A stretch of 64,000 bases of DNA, taken from positions 71,406 through 135,405 of the forward strand of contig CALCNX010000029.1 in the NCBI GenBank assembly GCA_937899715.1, read 5' to 3'. How positions within the stretch are numbered: position 1 is the first letter of the stretch; every line of letters begins with the position of its first letter. Source of the DNA: an uncultured bacterium. Lineage in GTDB: Bacteria > Bacteroidota > Ignavibacteria > Kapaibacteriales > UBA4661. Shown piece by piece: positions 17,295 to 25,667 of the stretch. Below the pieces are notes generated by a model. That model made no database searches, was not told the origin of the DNA, and saw nothing but the letters and a program-made list of their open reading frames with translations. Position numbers and translations under genes: made by a program.

Positions 17295-19190
17295 TTACCC
17301 CCACAAACTCCGCGCACCATGGAACACAAGCAGTGATGCACCATACGCCATCAGCAACGTATAGCCAAAGGCAAGTACGGGATATTTCCACGACCCTGTT
17401 TCCCGCTTCATCACAGCAATAGTGGACATACACTGCAAGGCATAGACGTAAAAGACCAGAATACTGAGCGCTGTGGGAAGTGAAATTGCGCTTCGGAGCA
17501 CTGTACGCAGGTTTTCGTCGCTCTCCGACACATCTACGCTATAGACTTGCCCCATCACCGATACAAAGACTTCGCGGGCAGCAAAACTCCCTAAAACGCC
17601 GATGGTTACTTTCCAATCAAAGCCAATAGGTGCAAAGACTGGCTCCAGTGTTTTGCCAATAGTGCCAAGAGCGGAGTGTTCGAGTTGTAGGCTTGCCGCT
17701 TGAATCGGTGAGGCTTCCGGCGGCGCTTGATGCTTGGGAAATTCCCCTAAAGCCCAAAGAATAATGGACAGCGTGAGAATAGTCGTTCCGGCGGAGGTGA
17801 GAAACTGCTTGGTGCGATGGAAAAGCGTCAAAAAAACGCTGCGCCACGTAGGAAAACGATACGGCGGCAGTTCCATCAAAAATGGCAATTTCGTGCCTTG
17901 AAACATCGTTACTTTGAAAACCTTTGCCACAAGAAGCCCAGACAGCCCGCCTAGAAAGTACAACCCCATCAGTACCAGCCCTTGCAGGCTCAGGAAGCCG
18001 CCGAGCATCGTTGGCGGCACAAATGCCGTGATGAGCAGCACATAGACCGGCAAACGAGCCGAGCACGTCATCAAGGGCGTTATGAGAATGGTTGTCAGCC
18101 TGTCTTTTTCGGAAGCAATAATTCGTGCCGACATAATGCCCGGAATGGCGCAAGCAAAGGAGCTCAAAAGCGGAATAAATGACCGACCTTGCAAGCCGAA
18201 TACGCCCATTACTCTATCCACCATAAAAGCAGCACGGGCAAGATAGCCAAAGTCTTCCAGAAGCGTGATGAAGAGCGTCAAAATGAGTATTTGCGGCAGA
18301 AACACAACCACCGCGCCAACACCTGCTATCACGCCGCGCGACAGTAAATCCTGTGCAACGCCTGCCGGAAGAACGGCATCCACAAGATTTTGTAACGAGC
18401 CAAATCCTGCTTCAATAGCATCCATCACGGGTGTAGCCCAAGCAAAAATTGATTGAAAAAACAAGAGCATCACGGCAAGAAAGACGACAGGTCCGGCAAC
18501 GGGGTGCAGAAAAACTGCGTCCAGCTTTGTTGTCAAAGAGTCCAGTTCCGGCATACGCGCTACTTCTCCGGCAAGCGCTCGCGCCCATTGATACTGTGCT
18601 TCGATACCTTCGCTTACAGGAATCTGATTTTCTGCGGCTTCCGGGCGAGAGAAGCCTCTGAGTGCAATATGCTCACGTAATTCTTCCAACCCGATACCTT
18701 TATGCCCCACGATTCCGACAATAGGCACACCAAGCGCTTGCTCCATCGCAATATCATCGAAGACCCCGCCGCTTGCTTTGATGCCGTCTATCATGGTAAC
18801 GGCGACGACGGTCGGGATGTTCAGCGCGGCAAATTGGGCATAGAGAAAAAGGCTTTTTTCAAGATTTGTGCCTTCCATGACAAAGACCACTGCATCTGGC
18901 TTCGGCAGTGCATCGTGTTCGCCGTGCAGAACGGTGACGGAAAGCGCTTCATCGGGAGTTTTCGGGGTCAGGCTATACATTCCCGGAAGGTCGAAAAGAC
19001 GTGTCGTGGTTTTGTCAATGTGAACCTCGCCGCTTTTGGGTTCGACGGTAACGCCCGGAAAATTGCCAACCTTTTGGCGCATTCCGGTCAGAGCATTAAA
19101 AATTGTGGATTTACCGCAGTTTGGAGTACCGACGAGGGCAGCAGTCAGGCGTGGTGTGTGGGAAGAAACAGCATCAAGAATAGAGGGCAT
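17295..19190 (-). CDS. feoB: Ferrous iron transport protein B (G-protein-coupled Fe2+ permease)
   Basis: A 631-residue protein. The N-terminal GTPase domain shows G1 (GTPNCGKST), G2 (GNFPGVTVE), G3 (DLPGMYSL) and a variant G4 (TMID in place of NxxD). It is followed by a helical spacer and about eight membrane segments with the paired Gate repeats (AFMVDRVMGVFG...; a second copy near residue 450). It imports Fe2+ across the inner membrane. feoA lies 44 bp upstream on the same strand, the standard arrangement. It is somewhat shorter than the ~770-residue E. coli form. Confidence 0.96.
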   Translation of the reverse strand: MPSILDAVSSHTPRLTAALVGTPNCGKSTIFNALTGMRQKVGNFPGVTVEPKSGEVHIDKTTTRLFDLPGMYSLTPKTPDEALSVTVLHGEHDALPKPDAVVFVMEGTNLEKSLFLYAQFAALNIPTVVAVTMIDGIKASGGVFDDIAMEQALGVPIVGIVGHKGIGLEELREHIALRGFSRPEAAENQIPVSEGIEAQYQWARALAGEVARMPELDSLTTKLDAVFLHPVAGPVVFLAVMLLFFQSIFAWATPVMDAIEAGFGSLQNLVDAVLPAGVAQDLLSRGVIAGVGAVVVFLPQILILTLFITLLEDFGYLARAAFMVDRVMGVFGLQGRSFIPLLSSFACAIPGIMSARIIASEKDRLTTILITPLMTCSARLPVYVLLITAFVPPTMLGGFLSLQGLVLMGLYFLGGLSGLLVAKVFKVTMFQGTKLPFLMELPPYRFPTWRSVFLTLFHRTKQFLTSAGTTILTLSIILWALGEFPKHQAPPEASPIQAASLQLEHSALGTIGKTLEPVFAPIGFDWKVTIGVLGSFAAREVFVSVMGQVYSVDVSESDENLRTVLRSAISLPTALSILVFYVYALQCMSTIAVMKRETGSWKYPVLAFGYTLLMAYGASLLVFHGARSLWG

Positions 19191-19234
19191 ACAGGCAGAG
19201 AGATAAATCGTCTTGCGAAGCGTTTGAAAGATTC

Positions 19235-19456
19235 TTACGCAATACGCTCCAACAACATATGGGTAACTTCATTCGGGCGCAAAACTATACGCGAACTGCG
19301 AAACTGAATTTCCACAGGACCATTGAAAGGAGCTTTGCGCAAAAGCCGAATAATCGTACCCGGAATAAGCCCAAATTCTCGAAGGCGCTCGGTAAAAGAA
19401 TCATGCTGTGTGTAGGTAACAATGCGGGCTTTGGAACCGACAGGAATTTCGTTCAT
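19235..19456 (-). CDS. feoA: Ferrous iron transport protein A (SH3-like)
   Basis: A 73-residue cytosolic SH3-fold protein with the family pattern of a glycine turn and LREFGLIPGTIIRLLRKAPF, ending in a strand with NEVTHMLLERIA. It modulates FeoB. It sits directly upstream of feoB on the same strand, and the pair should be one transcript. No FeoC is visible. Confidence 0.92.
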   Translation of the reverse strand: MNEIPVGSKARIVTYTQHDSFTERLREFGLIPGTIIRLLRKAPFNGPVEIQFRSSRIVLRPNEVTHMLLERIA

Positions 19457-19554
19457 AGTTGGGGTAGCGTGAAATAATGTTGGGAGAAGAAACTCACACG
19501 TACTAACTTAAACTAAATCTAAATAACGAACAAGAAAAATGTTAAACCCGAACT

Positions 19555-20199
19555 ATGAAAGCGTCGAACAATTTGCCAAAACAACACTTACGCACTATAC
19601 TAAAAGAACGCCGCGCTCAACTAACCACACAAGAACGTACGAAACGAAGCACAATAATATCTGACGTGGTACGCTCTCATGCGTGGTGGAAAAAATCCCA
19701 GACGGTGCATATTTACTGCTCATTTGGAGCGGAGGTACAAACGCAAGGGTTGATACAGAGCGCCTTTGATGAACAGAAGTGTGTAATTGTACCGATTGTT
19801 TCTCCGGCAAGCAATCGTTTGGAGCATCGCATTATCACCTCTCAAACACGCTTTGAGGCTGATTCTTTTGGTATTCCCACTCCACAACACGACCTCAGCG
19901 ATACTCACAACAGCATCACACCTGCCATCCTTACCGCCATGCCTTGCGATTGTGTCATTGTGCCGCTTTTGGGCTTTGATGCGGCATTAAATCGTATCGG
20001 TTATGGAAAAGGCTATTACGACCGTTTTCTTCAAGAGCTTCTCGCGGAATCCTACGCGAGACCGCACCTCATCGGTCTTGCCTTCCAATGCCAATTTGTT
20101 GAAGAAGGTATCAGTGCTGAGGTGCATGATATTGGGTTGGATGCGGTGATAACGGAGGATGGTACGGTTACCGATGCTGTATGGGCATCTCCTTCATAG
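19555..20199 (+). CDS. 5-formyltetrahydrofolate cyclo-ligase
   Basis: A 214-residue protein with the family's N-terminal LRTILKERRAQL basic helix, the VPLLGFDAALNRIGYGKGYYDRFL signature (ATP/folate-binding loop) and normal length. It converts 5-formyl-THF to 5,10-methenyl-THF using ATP, returning folate to the one-carbon pool. Its 3' end overlaps the convergent ligase gene by 32 bp. Also called ygfA/fau/MTHFS. Confidence 0.93.
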   Translation: MKASNNLPKQHLRTILKERRAQLTTQERTKRSTIISDVVRSHAWWKKSQTVHIYCSFGAEVQTQGLIQSAFDEQKCVIVPIVSPASNRLEHRIITSQTRFEADSFGIPTPQHDLSDTHNSITPAILTAMPCDCVIVPLLGFDAALNRIGYGKGYYDRFLQELLAESYARPHLIGLAFQCQFVEEGISAEVHDIGLDAVITEDGTVTDAVWASPS

Positions 20200-21568
20200 C
20201 ACCGCGATTCGTACTGCCTTTGGGGGTGTAAATCCATTTATCAATCGGAATAATACACACCTCATCAAGCAAGTCCTTCGGTAGTGGCAAGCACTCAAGT
20301 ACGGATTCCCGCAGTTGCTCGCTTGTCCGCATTGGAGCATCATTGCGAAAGGCAAGGTAAATAGTGCAGCGCTCGCCATCAGGTGAAAAAATCATAACTT
20401 CCGTACAACCTTCTATGTGGCTTCGGAGTATCACTTCCCACTCCGGCACAGGAATAAAGCGCCCATTGGCAAGTTTGAATGTGTCGTCAGCACGTCCGAC
20501 AAAGATATATCCTTTGGCTGCCGTGTCGGTGCTTGTTTTTACGTAATCGCCCGTATTTATCCACCGCTCTGCCGCATATCGTACCAATCCTTGTTCCGTC
20601 CACAATCCTGTATGCGCATTTTCGCCGCGAAACTCTAGCACGCCCTCGGCACTCATGCGAGTTTCACAACCCAGTGCCTGCCCCAAATAATGCTCCTGCC
20701 ACACGCCCGGCTCTCCAAGTGTGATTCCGGGCGATGCCTCCGTTTGTCCATAGCCCACGCGCAAGCGAGTTGTACGGAGAAATGCAGCAAGTTCGCCATT
20801 CACAGGCGCACCACCAATAACGCCTCCTTGCAAACTGCGCAAAAAAGCACGTCCTTCTGCCAACGCTGCCAGACGCTTGACCTGAAGGGGCACAAATGAA
20901 CAATGAGTAATATGATGCTCCTCTGCTAAACGAAGAATCTGCCGAATGTCACGCCCGCCGCTACTATCACGAACAATTTCGGCTCCGGCAAAAAAGGCTG
21001 TGAAAAAATCAATAACCAAGCCAAACGCATGATGAAGCGGTAAAAGAGACATCACCCGTGCTGCACTGTACGAGCTTTCATGCACGTCCACCAAATTCAG
21101 AATCGGCAAATGGCTATCAATAACGCTAAAGATATTGCGCTCCGACAAGGCAATCCAGCGTGGCGTGCCGGAAGTACCAGAACTTGCCAAAAGCAAGCAA
21201 ACATCAGGTGTTGCAACGGATTCCCCTGAATTACATTTTCTCAGACCTTTTTCATTTATCACCGCCTTCGCAGAAAAAAATATCGCTAAAGCCTGTATAT
21301 CACTTGTGGGAGGGGCAAGTGCGACGGTGCAACCCTGCCAAAGAGCGGCGAACATCCATGCAAGATAGTCGCGGTGAGCAGGAAGCTGAAGAACAATGCG
21401 GTCTCCGACAGAAATATCCGCATCGCGCAGTAGCTGTAAATGCTCTCGCACCTGATACCATAAGGAGGCAGCAGGTAACACACCTTCACTGTCCACCCAA
21501 AGCGGGTACGGCTGCTCGAAAAGACGCTCACGGAGACGCTTCTGCCAAAGTGAATAGTGATGCGGCAT
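20168..21568 (-). CDS. Adenylate-forming acyl/aryl-CoA ligase; candidate p-coumarate:CoA ligase for PYP
   Basis: A 466-residue ANL-superfamily enzyme. Motif A3 is SSGTSGTPRWIALS (Arg where most have Lys), A5 is GYGQTEASPG, A7 is NTGDYV, and the catalytic A10 lysine is present in TPKGSTNR. It activates a carboxylic acid as AMP ester and transfers it to CoA or a carrier. It is short for the class. It begins 84 bp downstream of the photoactive yellow protein gene on the same strand; in known PYP loci a p-hydroxycinnamyl:CoA ligase sits there to activate the chromophore. That assignment rests on context. A terminator-like hairpin lies between the two genes. Confidence 0.82.
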   Translation of the reverse strand: MPHHYSLWQKRLRERLFEQPYPLWVDSEGVLPAASLWYQVREHLQLLRDADISVGDRIVLQLPAHRDYLAWMFAALWQGCTVALAPPTSDIQALAIFFSAKAVINEKGLRKCNSGESVATPDVCLLLASSGTSGTPRWIALSERNIFSVIDSHLPILNLVDVHESSYSAARVMSLLPLHHAFGLVIDFFTAFFAGAEIVRDSSGGRDIRQILRLAEEHHITHCSFVPLQVKRLAALAEGRAFLRSLQGGVIGGAPVNGELAAFLRTTRLRVGYGQTEASPGITLGEPGVWQEHYLGQALGCETRMSAEGVLEFRGENAHTGLWTEQGLVRYAAERWINTGDYVKTSTDTAAKGYIFVGRADDTFKLANGRFIPVPEWEVILRSHIEGCTEVMIFSPDGERCTIYLAFRNDAPMRTSEQLRESVLECLPLPKDLLDEVCIIPIDKWIYTPKGSTNRGAMKEMPIQHR

Positions 21569-21586
21569 AAATTATGCTCTGTATGC

Positions 21587-21618
21587 AAAAAACGGCTATC
21601 GGAGAAGTCCGACAGCCG
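21587..21618 (-). terminator. Intrinsic terminator after PYP gene
   Basis: On the minus strand a hairpin with 11-base arms (CGGCTGTCGGA paired with TCCGATAGCCG, one mismatch, CTTC loop) is followed by six Ts. It ends transcription of the PYP gene, so the ligase downstream would be reached only by read-through or from its own promoter. Confidence 0.75.
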
Positions 21619-21651
21619 CAGGAATAATACATTATTTCGTCAAGGTCTGAA

Positions 21652-22023
21652 TCAGCGTTTTTTGACAAATACCCAGTTGGTCTTTGTTGCTCCATCGCGG
21701 TACATCTGGATTTGTACGTTAGTGGGGCGCATTTTGTAGGTAAAGGTGTAGGGAAGGGCGACGTTGAGACTATTGGCAGCAACACCATCCTTGAATCGCC
21801 CGAAGAAAAGGCGGTTGTTGGTGCAAGGGGCTACTTGGGTAAAGAAATTTTTGCCTTCGGCATCTTTTGGGGCTACACCCGCAAGTTCGGATTCGTATTT
21901 GTTGTAAAGCTGGATAACACCTGCGTCATCCACTTTGACAATGCCGAAATCAAGAGTATCTGCTTCTGTGCGGTGAAGTGTTGCTAATTTTTGCAAAACA
22001 CTATCAGGAACAAAACTCGCCAT
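21652..22023 (-). CDS. pyp: Photoactive yellow protein (PAS-fold blue-light receptor)
   Basis: A 123-residue PAS protein that aligns end to end with photoactive yellow protein (125 residues). The chromophore cysteine is Cys67 in GKNFFTQVAPCT (Cys69 in the Halorhodospira protein). Tyr40 and Glu44 in LYNKYE match Tyr42 and Glu46, which hold the p-coumaryl phenolate. Met98 matches Met100, which speeds recovery. Thr50 and Arg52 are replaced by Ala48 and Val50, so colour and kinetics may differ. It is cytosolic, binds p-coumaric acid as a thioester and cycles on blue light. The start has AGGAG upstream. No tyrosine ammonia-lyase gene is present in the window. Confidence 0.93.
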   Translation of the reverse strand: MASFVPDSVLQKLATLHRTEADTLDFGIVKVDDAGVIQLYNKYESELAGVAPKDAEGKNFFTQVAPCTNNRLFFGRFKDGVAANSLNVALPYTFTYKMRPTNVQIQMYRDGATKTNWVFVKKR

Positions 22024-22074
22024 AATAGTTCTCCTGTGGTGAAAAGTTTATTGGTAAAATCGTGAATTTCCGTG

Positions 22075-22254
22075 TTATGCTCTTGGTTCTGCATAGAGAA
22101 CATTCAACTGCTCTTCAAGACTACGAATCATTGCTATCACATCTTCAGCACTTGATACGCCGATTTCTTTTTCCAAAAGCTCTTTCTCTGCGTACAACGC
22201 GCTGAGTTGCTCATCAAAGCCCTGAATGACCGTTGTAGCCAGTTCTGTATCCAT
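22075..22254 (-). CDS. Small coiled-coil protein upstream of PYP
   Basis: A 59-residue acidic protein starting at 22254 (MDTELATT) with AAGGA upstream. It is nearly all helix with two similar heptad-type segments, EQLSALYAEKELLEKEI and EEQLNVLYAEP, suggesting a short antiparallel or dimeric coiled coil. It ends 51 bp before the PYP start on the same strand, so both are likely on one mRNA. No family is recognised. A role as a PYP partner is a guess from position only. Confidence 0.6.
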   Translation of the reverse strand: MDTELATTVIQGFDEQLSALYAEKELLEKEIGVSSAEDVIAMIRSLEEQLNVLYAEPRA

Positions 22255-22312
22255 AACGTTTCCTTGGTTATTGAATATGACGAAAAAAATAAATGTCAAT
22301 TGCGAAAGTACC

Positions 22313-22357
22313 AAAAAAAAACATGAGACGGCAAGCATTGATGCTTAACCGCCTCAT
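22313..22357 (-). terminator. Terminator of the metK-ahcY operon
   Basis: A long hairpin (ATGAGaCGG...AAGCAT tg ATGCTT...CCGcCTCAT) is followed on the minus strand by nine Ts, just after the ahcY stop. It also has a T-run on the other side, so it could work in both directions, and it separates ahcY from the PYP unit. Confidence 0.8.
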
Positions 22358-22397
22358 ATTTTTTCATGCGTTTCGCTTATCGGACAACAAACACAGC

Positions 22398-23870
22398 TTA
22401 GGTGCCTGCGTTGTAGTCGCTGATGTAGGAAAGCTGCTCTTTTGTGAGTTTATCCATAGACATACCCATTGTTTTGAGCTTTGTTTCCGCGATAAATTCA
22501 TCTTGTTTCTCGTCAATATCGAGAACTTGGTTCGGAAGTTTCTTGCCTGCTTTGTATGCCTCAGCCAATTTGAGATGGCACATAAGTTGGTTCGAGAAGG
22601 ACATATCCATCACTTCTGACGGATGACCTTCAGCAGCAGCCAAGTTCACGAGACGACCTTCTGCCAAAACGAAAATTTTGTTGCCGTTTTTGAGCGTGTA
22701 TTCTTCGCAATTCGGGCGGATGGTGCGCTTGCTTTTGGAAATTGAAGCCAGCTCTTCAAGATTGATTTCCGCGTCGTAGTGACCGGTGTTGCAAACGATA
22801 GCCCCGTCTTTCATTGAAAGGAAGTGGCGTTTGCGGATGATGTCTTTTACACCGGTCGCGGTGCAGAAAATATCGCCTTCTTTTGCAGCATCGTCCATAG
22901 ACATAACGCGATAGCCTTCCAAAATACCTTTCATTGCTGAGGTTGCTTTTACTTCAGTAATAACGATATTGGAACCCATGCCTTTAGCGCGTTTCGCAAC
23001 GCCCTGCCCGCAATGTCCGTGACCTGCCACAACAAATGTTTTGCCCGCAAGCATAACGGATGTAGCGCGAAGAATACCGTCCAAGGTGGACTGACCAGTG
23101 CCATAAACGTTATCAAAATCCCATTTGGTGATAGCGTCATTTACGGCATACACGGGATAGTAAAGTTTGCCAGCGGCTGCGCGAGCACGAAGGCGCTGAA
23201 CGCCTGTAGTCGTCTCTTCGGTACCGCCGATAACTTCTTTGCGAGCATAATCAGCATATTTCTCGTGAACAGTGTTGATGAGATCGCAGCCGTCGTCAAG
23301 CGTCAAATTCGGCTTGAGGTCAATCGTGCGCTCAATGCACCAGTAGAAATCTTCGTGATTGCCATACCATGCAAAGATAGAAATACCACCTTTTGCAAGA
23401 GCTGCCGCAACGGGGTCATTGGTAGAAAGCGGGTTGCAACCTGACCAAGATACTTCTGCGCCAAGAGCCGCAAATGTCTCTACAAGCACTGCTGTTTCTT
23501 TCGTTACGTGCAAGGAACCTGCAAGACGCAAGCCTTTGAGCGGTTGCGATTTTTTGTAGGTATCACGGATGTGCATCAGCACGGGCATACGGGATTCTGC
23601 CCACTGAATGAGTTTACGACCTTCTTCGGCAAGCCCGATGTCGCGGACGCAGTATTTGCCCGGAACTTCGCTAAAGCTGCCTTTGCCTTTTTTCGCAGGG
23701 ATAGCTGCTTTTCCTGTCGGTTTTGCAGCTACTTTTGCTGCGCCGTTGGTGTGTGTGCCATTTTTATGAGCACCGTTTTTTGCTGCCGGTTTAGCGGCTG
23801 CTTTTGCTACGACTTTAGCGGCAGGTTTTGCTGCTTTCTTTGCCGGAGCTTTTTTGGTTGTTGTTGCCAT
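22398..23870 (-). CDS. ahcY: S-adenosylhomocysteinase with Lys/Ala-rich N-terminal tail
   Basis: A 490-residue protein whose core (from about residue 65) is SAH hydrolase: ETTTGVQRL, NVYGTGQSTLDGI, the GHGHCGQGVA NAD motif and CNTGHYDAEI. It splits S-adenosylhomocysteine to adenosine and homocysteine, using tightly bound NAD. The first ~62 residues are a histone-H1-like tail of AAKPAAK-type repeats, absent from usual enzymes and possibly nucleic-acid binding. The C-terminus stops at SDYNAGT and lacks the usual KPDHYRY that completes the neighbouring subunit's NAD site, as in the shorter Thermotoga-type enzymes. It is in line with metK. Confidence 0.95.
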   Translation of the reverse strand: MATTTKKAPAKKAAKPAAKVVAKAAAKPAAKNGAHKNGTHTNGAAKVAAKPTGKAAIPAKKGKGSFSEVPGKYCVRDIGLAEEGRKLIQWAESRMPVLMHIRDTYKKSQPLKGLRLAGSLHVTKETAVLVETFAALGAEVSWSGCNPLSTNDPVAAALAKGGISIFAWYGNHEDFYWCIERTIDLKPNLTLDDGCDLINTVHEKYADYARKEVIGGTEETTTGVQRLRARAAAGKLYYPVYAVNDAITKWDFDNVYGTGQSTLDGILRATSVMLAGKTFVVAGHGHCGQGVAKRAKGMGSNIVITEVKATSAMKGILEGYRVMSMDDAAKEGDIFCTATGVKDIIRKRHFLSMKDGAIVCNTGHYDAEINLEELASISKSKRTIRPNCEEYTLKNGNKIFVLAEGRLVNLAAAEGHPSEVMDMSFSNQLMCHLKLAEAYKAGKKLPNQVLDIDEKQDEFIAETKLKTMGMSMDKLTKEQLSYISDYNAGT

Positions 23871-23914
23871 TGTTGTACAAAAAAAAATGAAAAAGATAAC
23901 GTTAGAAATCTGTA

Positions 23915-24445
23915 TTAATACCGTAATTGCTGTAAATAGCCATTGAGGGACAAAAAGTTATCAGCTGCTTTTTTTAATTCCGTTGCGGCATGATCCCAAA
24001 AGAGAACATGAACTTCAAAGTTTTTTGCTTTAAGATTATTTACGACAGGAACATAATCTGCATCACCCGCCATAAGGATAAAAATATCTCCAGGCGCGGC
24101 AATAGTGAGCATATCTTCGGTAATATTCATCACCATCGTAGAATCTACTCCCTTTTCTTTATTGCGTTGATTGCGGTCTAAAATGGTTAAATCAAACCCC
24201 GAGCTTTGCGCAGCCTTCCAGACGGAATCGCTTTCCGGCGGACGTGAGCCGTAAAATCGCGCAACTTTGATGGGGGCATGATTCGCAATGGCAAGCGCTT
24301 GACCAAAGTCTAACTTGAAGGATTGGTCAAATGTTTTGGTATCAGTTGCCTCCCATACATCAAGCGCCAGACCTTTGTTGACGGCGCTTACTTTTTTGCC
24401 TTCAATCCAAAGATTAGAATTATCCAAATAAATCAGTGCGCTCAC
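23915..24445 (-). CDS. NYN-domain (PIN-like, LabA-type) putative ribonuclease
   Basis: A 176-residue protein with the NYN pattern: N-terminal IYLDNSNLWIEGKK with the first acidic residue, a central segment, then FILMAGDADYVPVVNNLKAKNFEVHVLFW with the GDxDY acidic motif, and a helical end. NYN domains are metal-dependent RNases of the PIN superfamily. The gene lies between metK and ahcY (44 bp before ahcY and 23 bp after metK), so it is likely co-transcribed with the SAM cycle genes. The reason for this link is not known. Confidence 0.85.
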   Translation of the reverse strand: MSALIYLDNSNLWIEGKKVSAVNKGLALDVWEATDTKTFDQSFKLDFGQALAIANHAPIKVARFYGSRPPESDSVWKAAQSSGFDLTILDRNQRNKEKGVDSTMVMNITEDMLTIAAPGDIFILMAGDADYVPVVNNLKAKNFEVHVLFWDHAATELKKAADNFLSLNGYLQQLRY

Positions 24446-24468
24446 AGCAATCTCTCCAAGTAAATTGA

Positions 24469-25605
24469 TTATGCAATTTTCTTAAACACTTCAACAAGGT
24501 CTAATTGTTCCCATGGGAATTCGTTACGACCAAAATGTCCGTAGGCGGCAGAAGCGCGATAAATCGGACGGCGCAGATTGAGGCGCTTAATAATACCCGC
24601 TGGTGTGAGGTCAATGTTCTTACGAATAAAGTCACTCATTACGTTGCCCGCAATTTTGCTGGTGCCGTGTGTATTGACGTGAACCGATACGGGCTGCGCA
24701 ACGCCAATAGCGTAAGAAACCTGAATCGTACACTCTGTTGCCAAACCAGCCGCAACAATATTTTTTGCCAAATGCCGCGCAGCATATGCAGCCGAGCGGT
24801 CAACTTTGGTTGGGTCTTTGCCGGAGAACGCACCACCGCCGTGAGGAGCTTTACCACCGTAGGTGTCCACGATGATTTTGCGTCCTGTCAAGCCCGTGTC
24901 GCCGTGCGGACCACCGATGACAAACTTACCTGTTGGATTGATATGGTATTTCGTGTTATCGTCGAGCAAATCCGCCGGAATGACGTGCTTAATCACGTGA
25001 TTGAACACATCATCGGTAATTGTTTTATTCGCCGCATCGGGGTCGTGCTGCGTAGAAACGACAATAGCATCAACGCGCTTTATCGTGTTGTCGTCGTTAT
25101 ACTCAAGCGTCACCTGTGATTTTGCATCGGGACGCAAATAGGGCATTTGGGACGGGTGATTTTTACGAATTTCCGCCAGTTTATGAACAATTTTGTGTGC
25201 AAAGGTAATCGCCGCCGGCATGAGCTCCGGTGTTTCGTCACACGCATAGCCGAACATCATACCTTGGTCGCCTGCACCGCCCGTATCAACGCCTTGCGCG
25301 ATGTCGGGAGATTGACGGTTAATCACATTCACCACTGCACAAGAATCACAATCGAAGCGATATTCTGCTTTTGTATAGCCAATGTCGCGGATAACGCCGC
25401 GCACAAGGTCTGGCAGGTCAATATAGGTGGTGGTGGTAATCTCGCCGCCCACAACAATCAAGCCCGTTGTAGCAAAAGACTCACAAGCAACGCGCCCGGT
25501 GGGGTCTTGTGCTAAGACGGCATCAAGGACGGCATCGGAGACTTGATCGCAAATCTTGTCGGGATGACCTTCGGAAACGGATTCGGATGTAAAGAAATAC
25601 GACAT
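24469..25605 (-). CDS. metK: S-adenosylmethionine synthetase
   Basis: A 378-residue enzyme with the standard MetK motifs: SEGHPDKICDQVSDAVLDA, GAGDQGMMFGYA (ATP loop), GGPHGDTGLTGRKIIVDTYGG and GGGAFSGKDPTKVDRSAAY. It makes SAM from methionine and ATP. Together with ahcY downstream it covers synthesis of SAM and disposal of its product SAH. Length is typical. Confidence 0.98.
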   Translation of the reverse strand: MSYFFTSESVSEGHPDKICDQVSDAVLDAVLAQDPTGRVACESFATTGLIVVGGEITTTTYIDLPDLVRGVIRDIGYTKAEYRFDCDSCAVVNVINRQSPDIAQGVDTGGAGDQGMMFGYACDETPELMPAAITFAHKIVHKLAEIRKNHPSQMPYLRPDAKSQVTLEYNDDNTIKRVDAIVVSTQHDPDAANKTITDDVFNHVIKHVIPADLLDDNTKYHINPTGKFVIGGPHGDTGLTGRKIIVDTYGGKAPHGGGAFSGKDPTKVDRSAAYAARHLAKNIVAAGLATECTIQVSYAIGVAQPVSVHVNTHGTSKIAGNVMSDFIRKNIDLTPAGIIKRLNLRRPIYRASAAYGHFGRNEFPWEQLDLVEVFKKIA

Positions 25606-25667
25606 AACGAAAAATAAACGTGGAAGAAAAGTTGTAAGGTTATTTCAAATTGCTAAAGCATCAGTTC

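Noticed and set aside
23871..24468. SAM or SAH riboswitch before ahcY/metK
   Set aside because: The gaps upstream of ahcY (44 bp) and metK (62 bp) are too short, and no conserved riboswitch core was seen.
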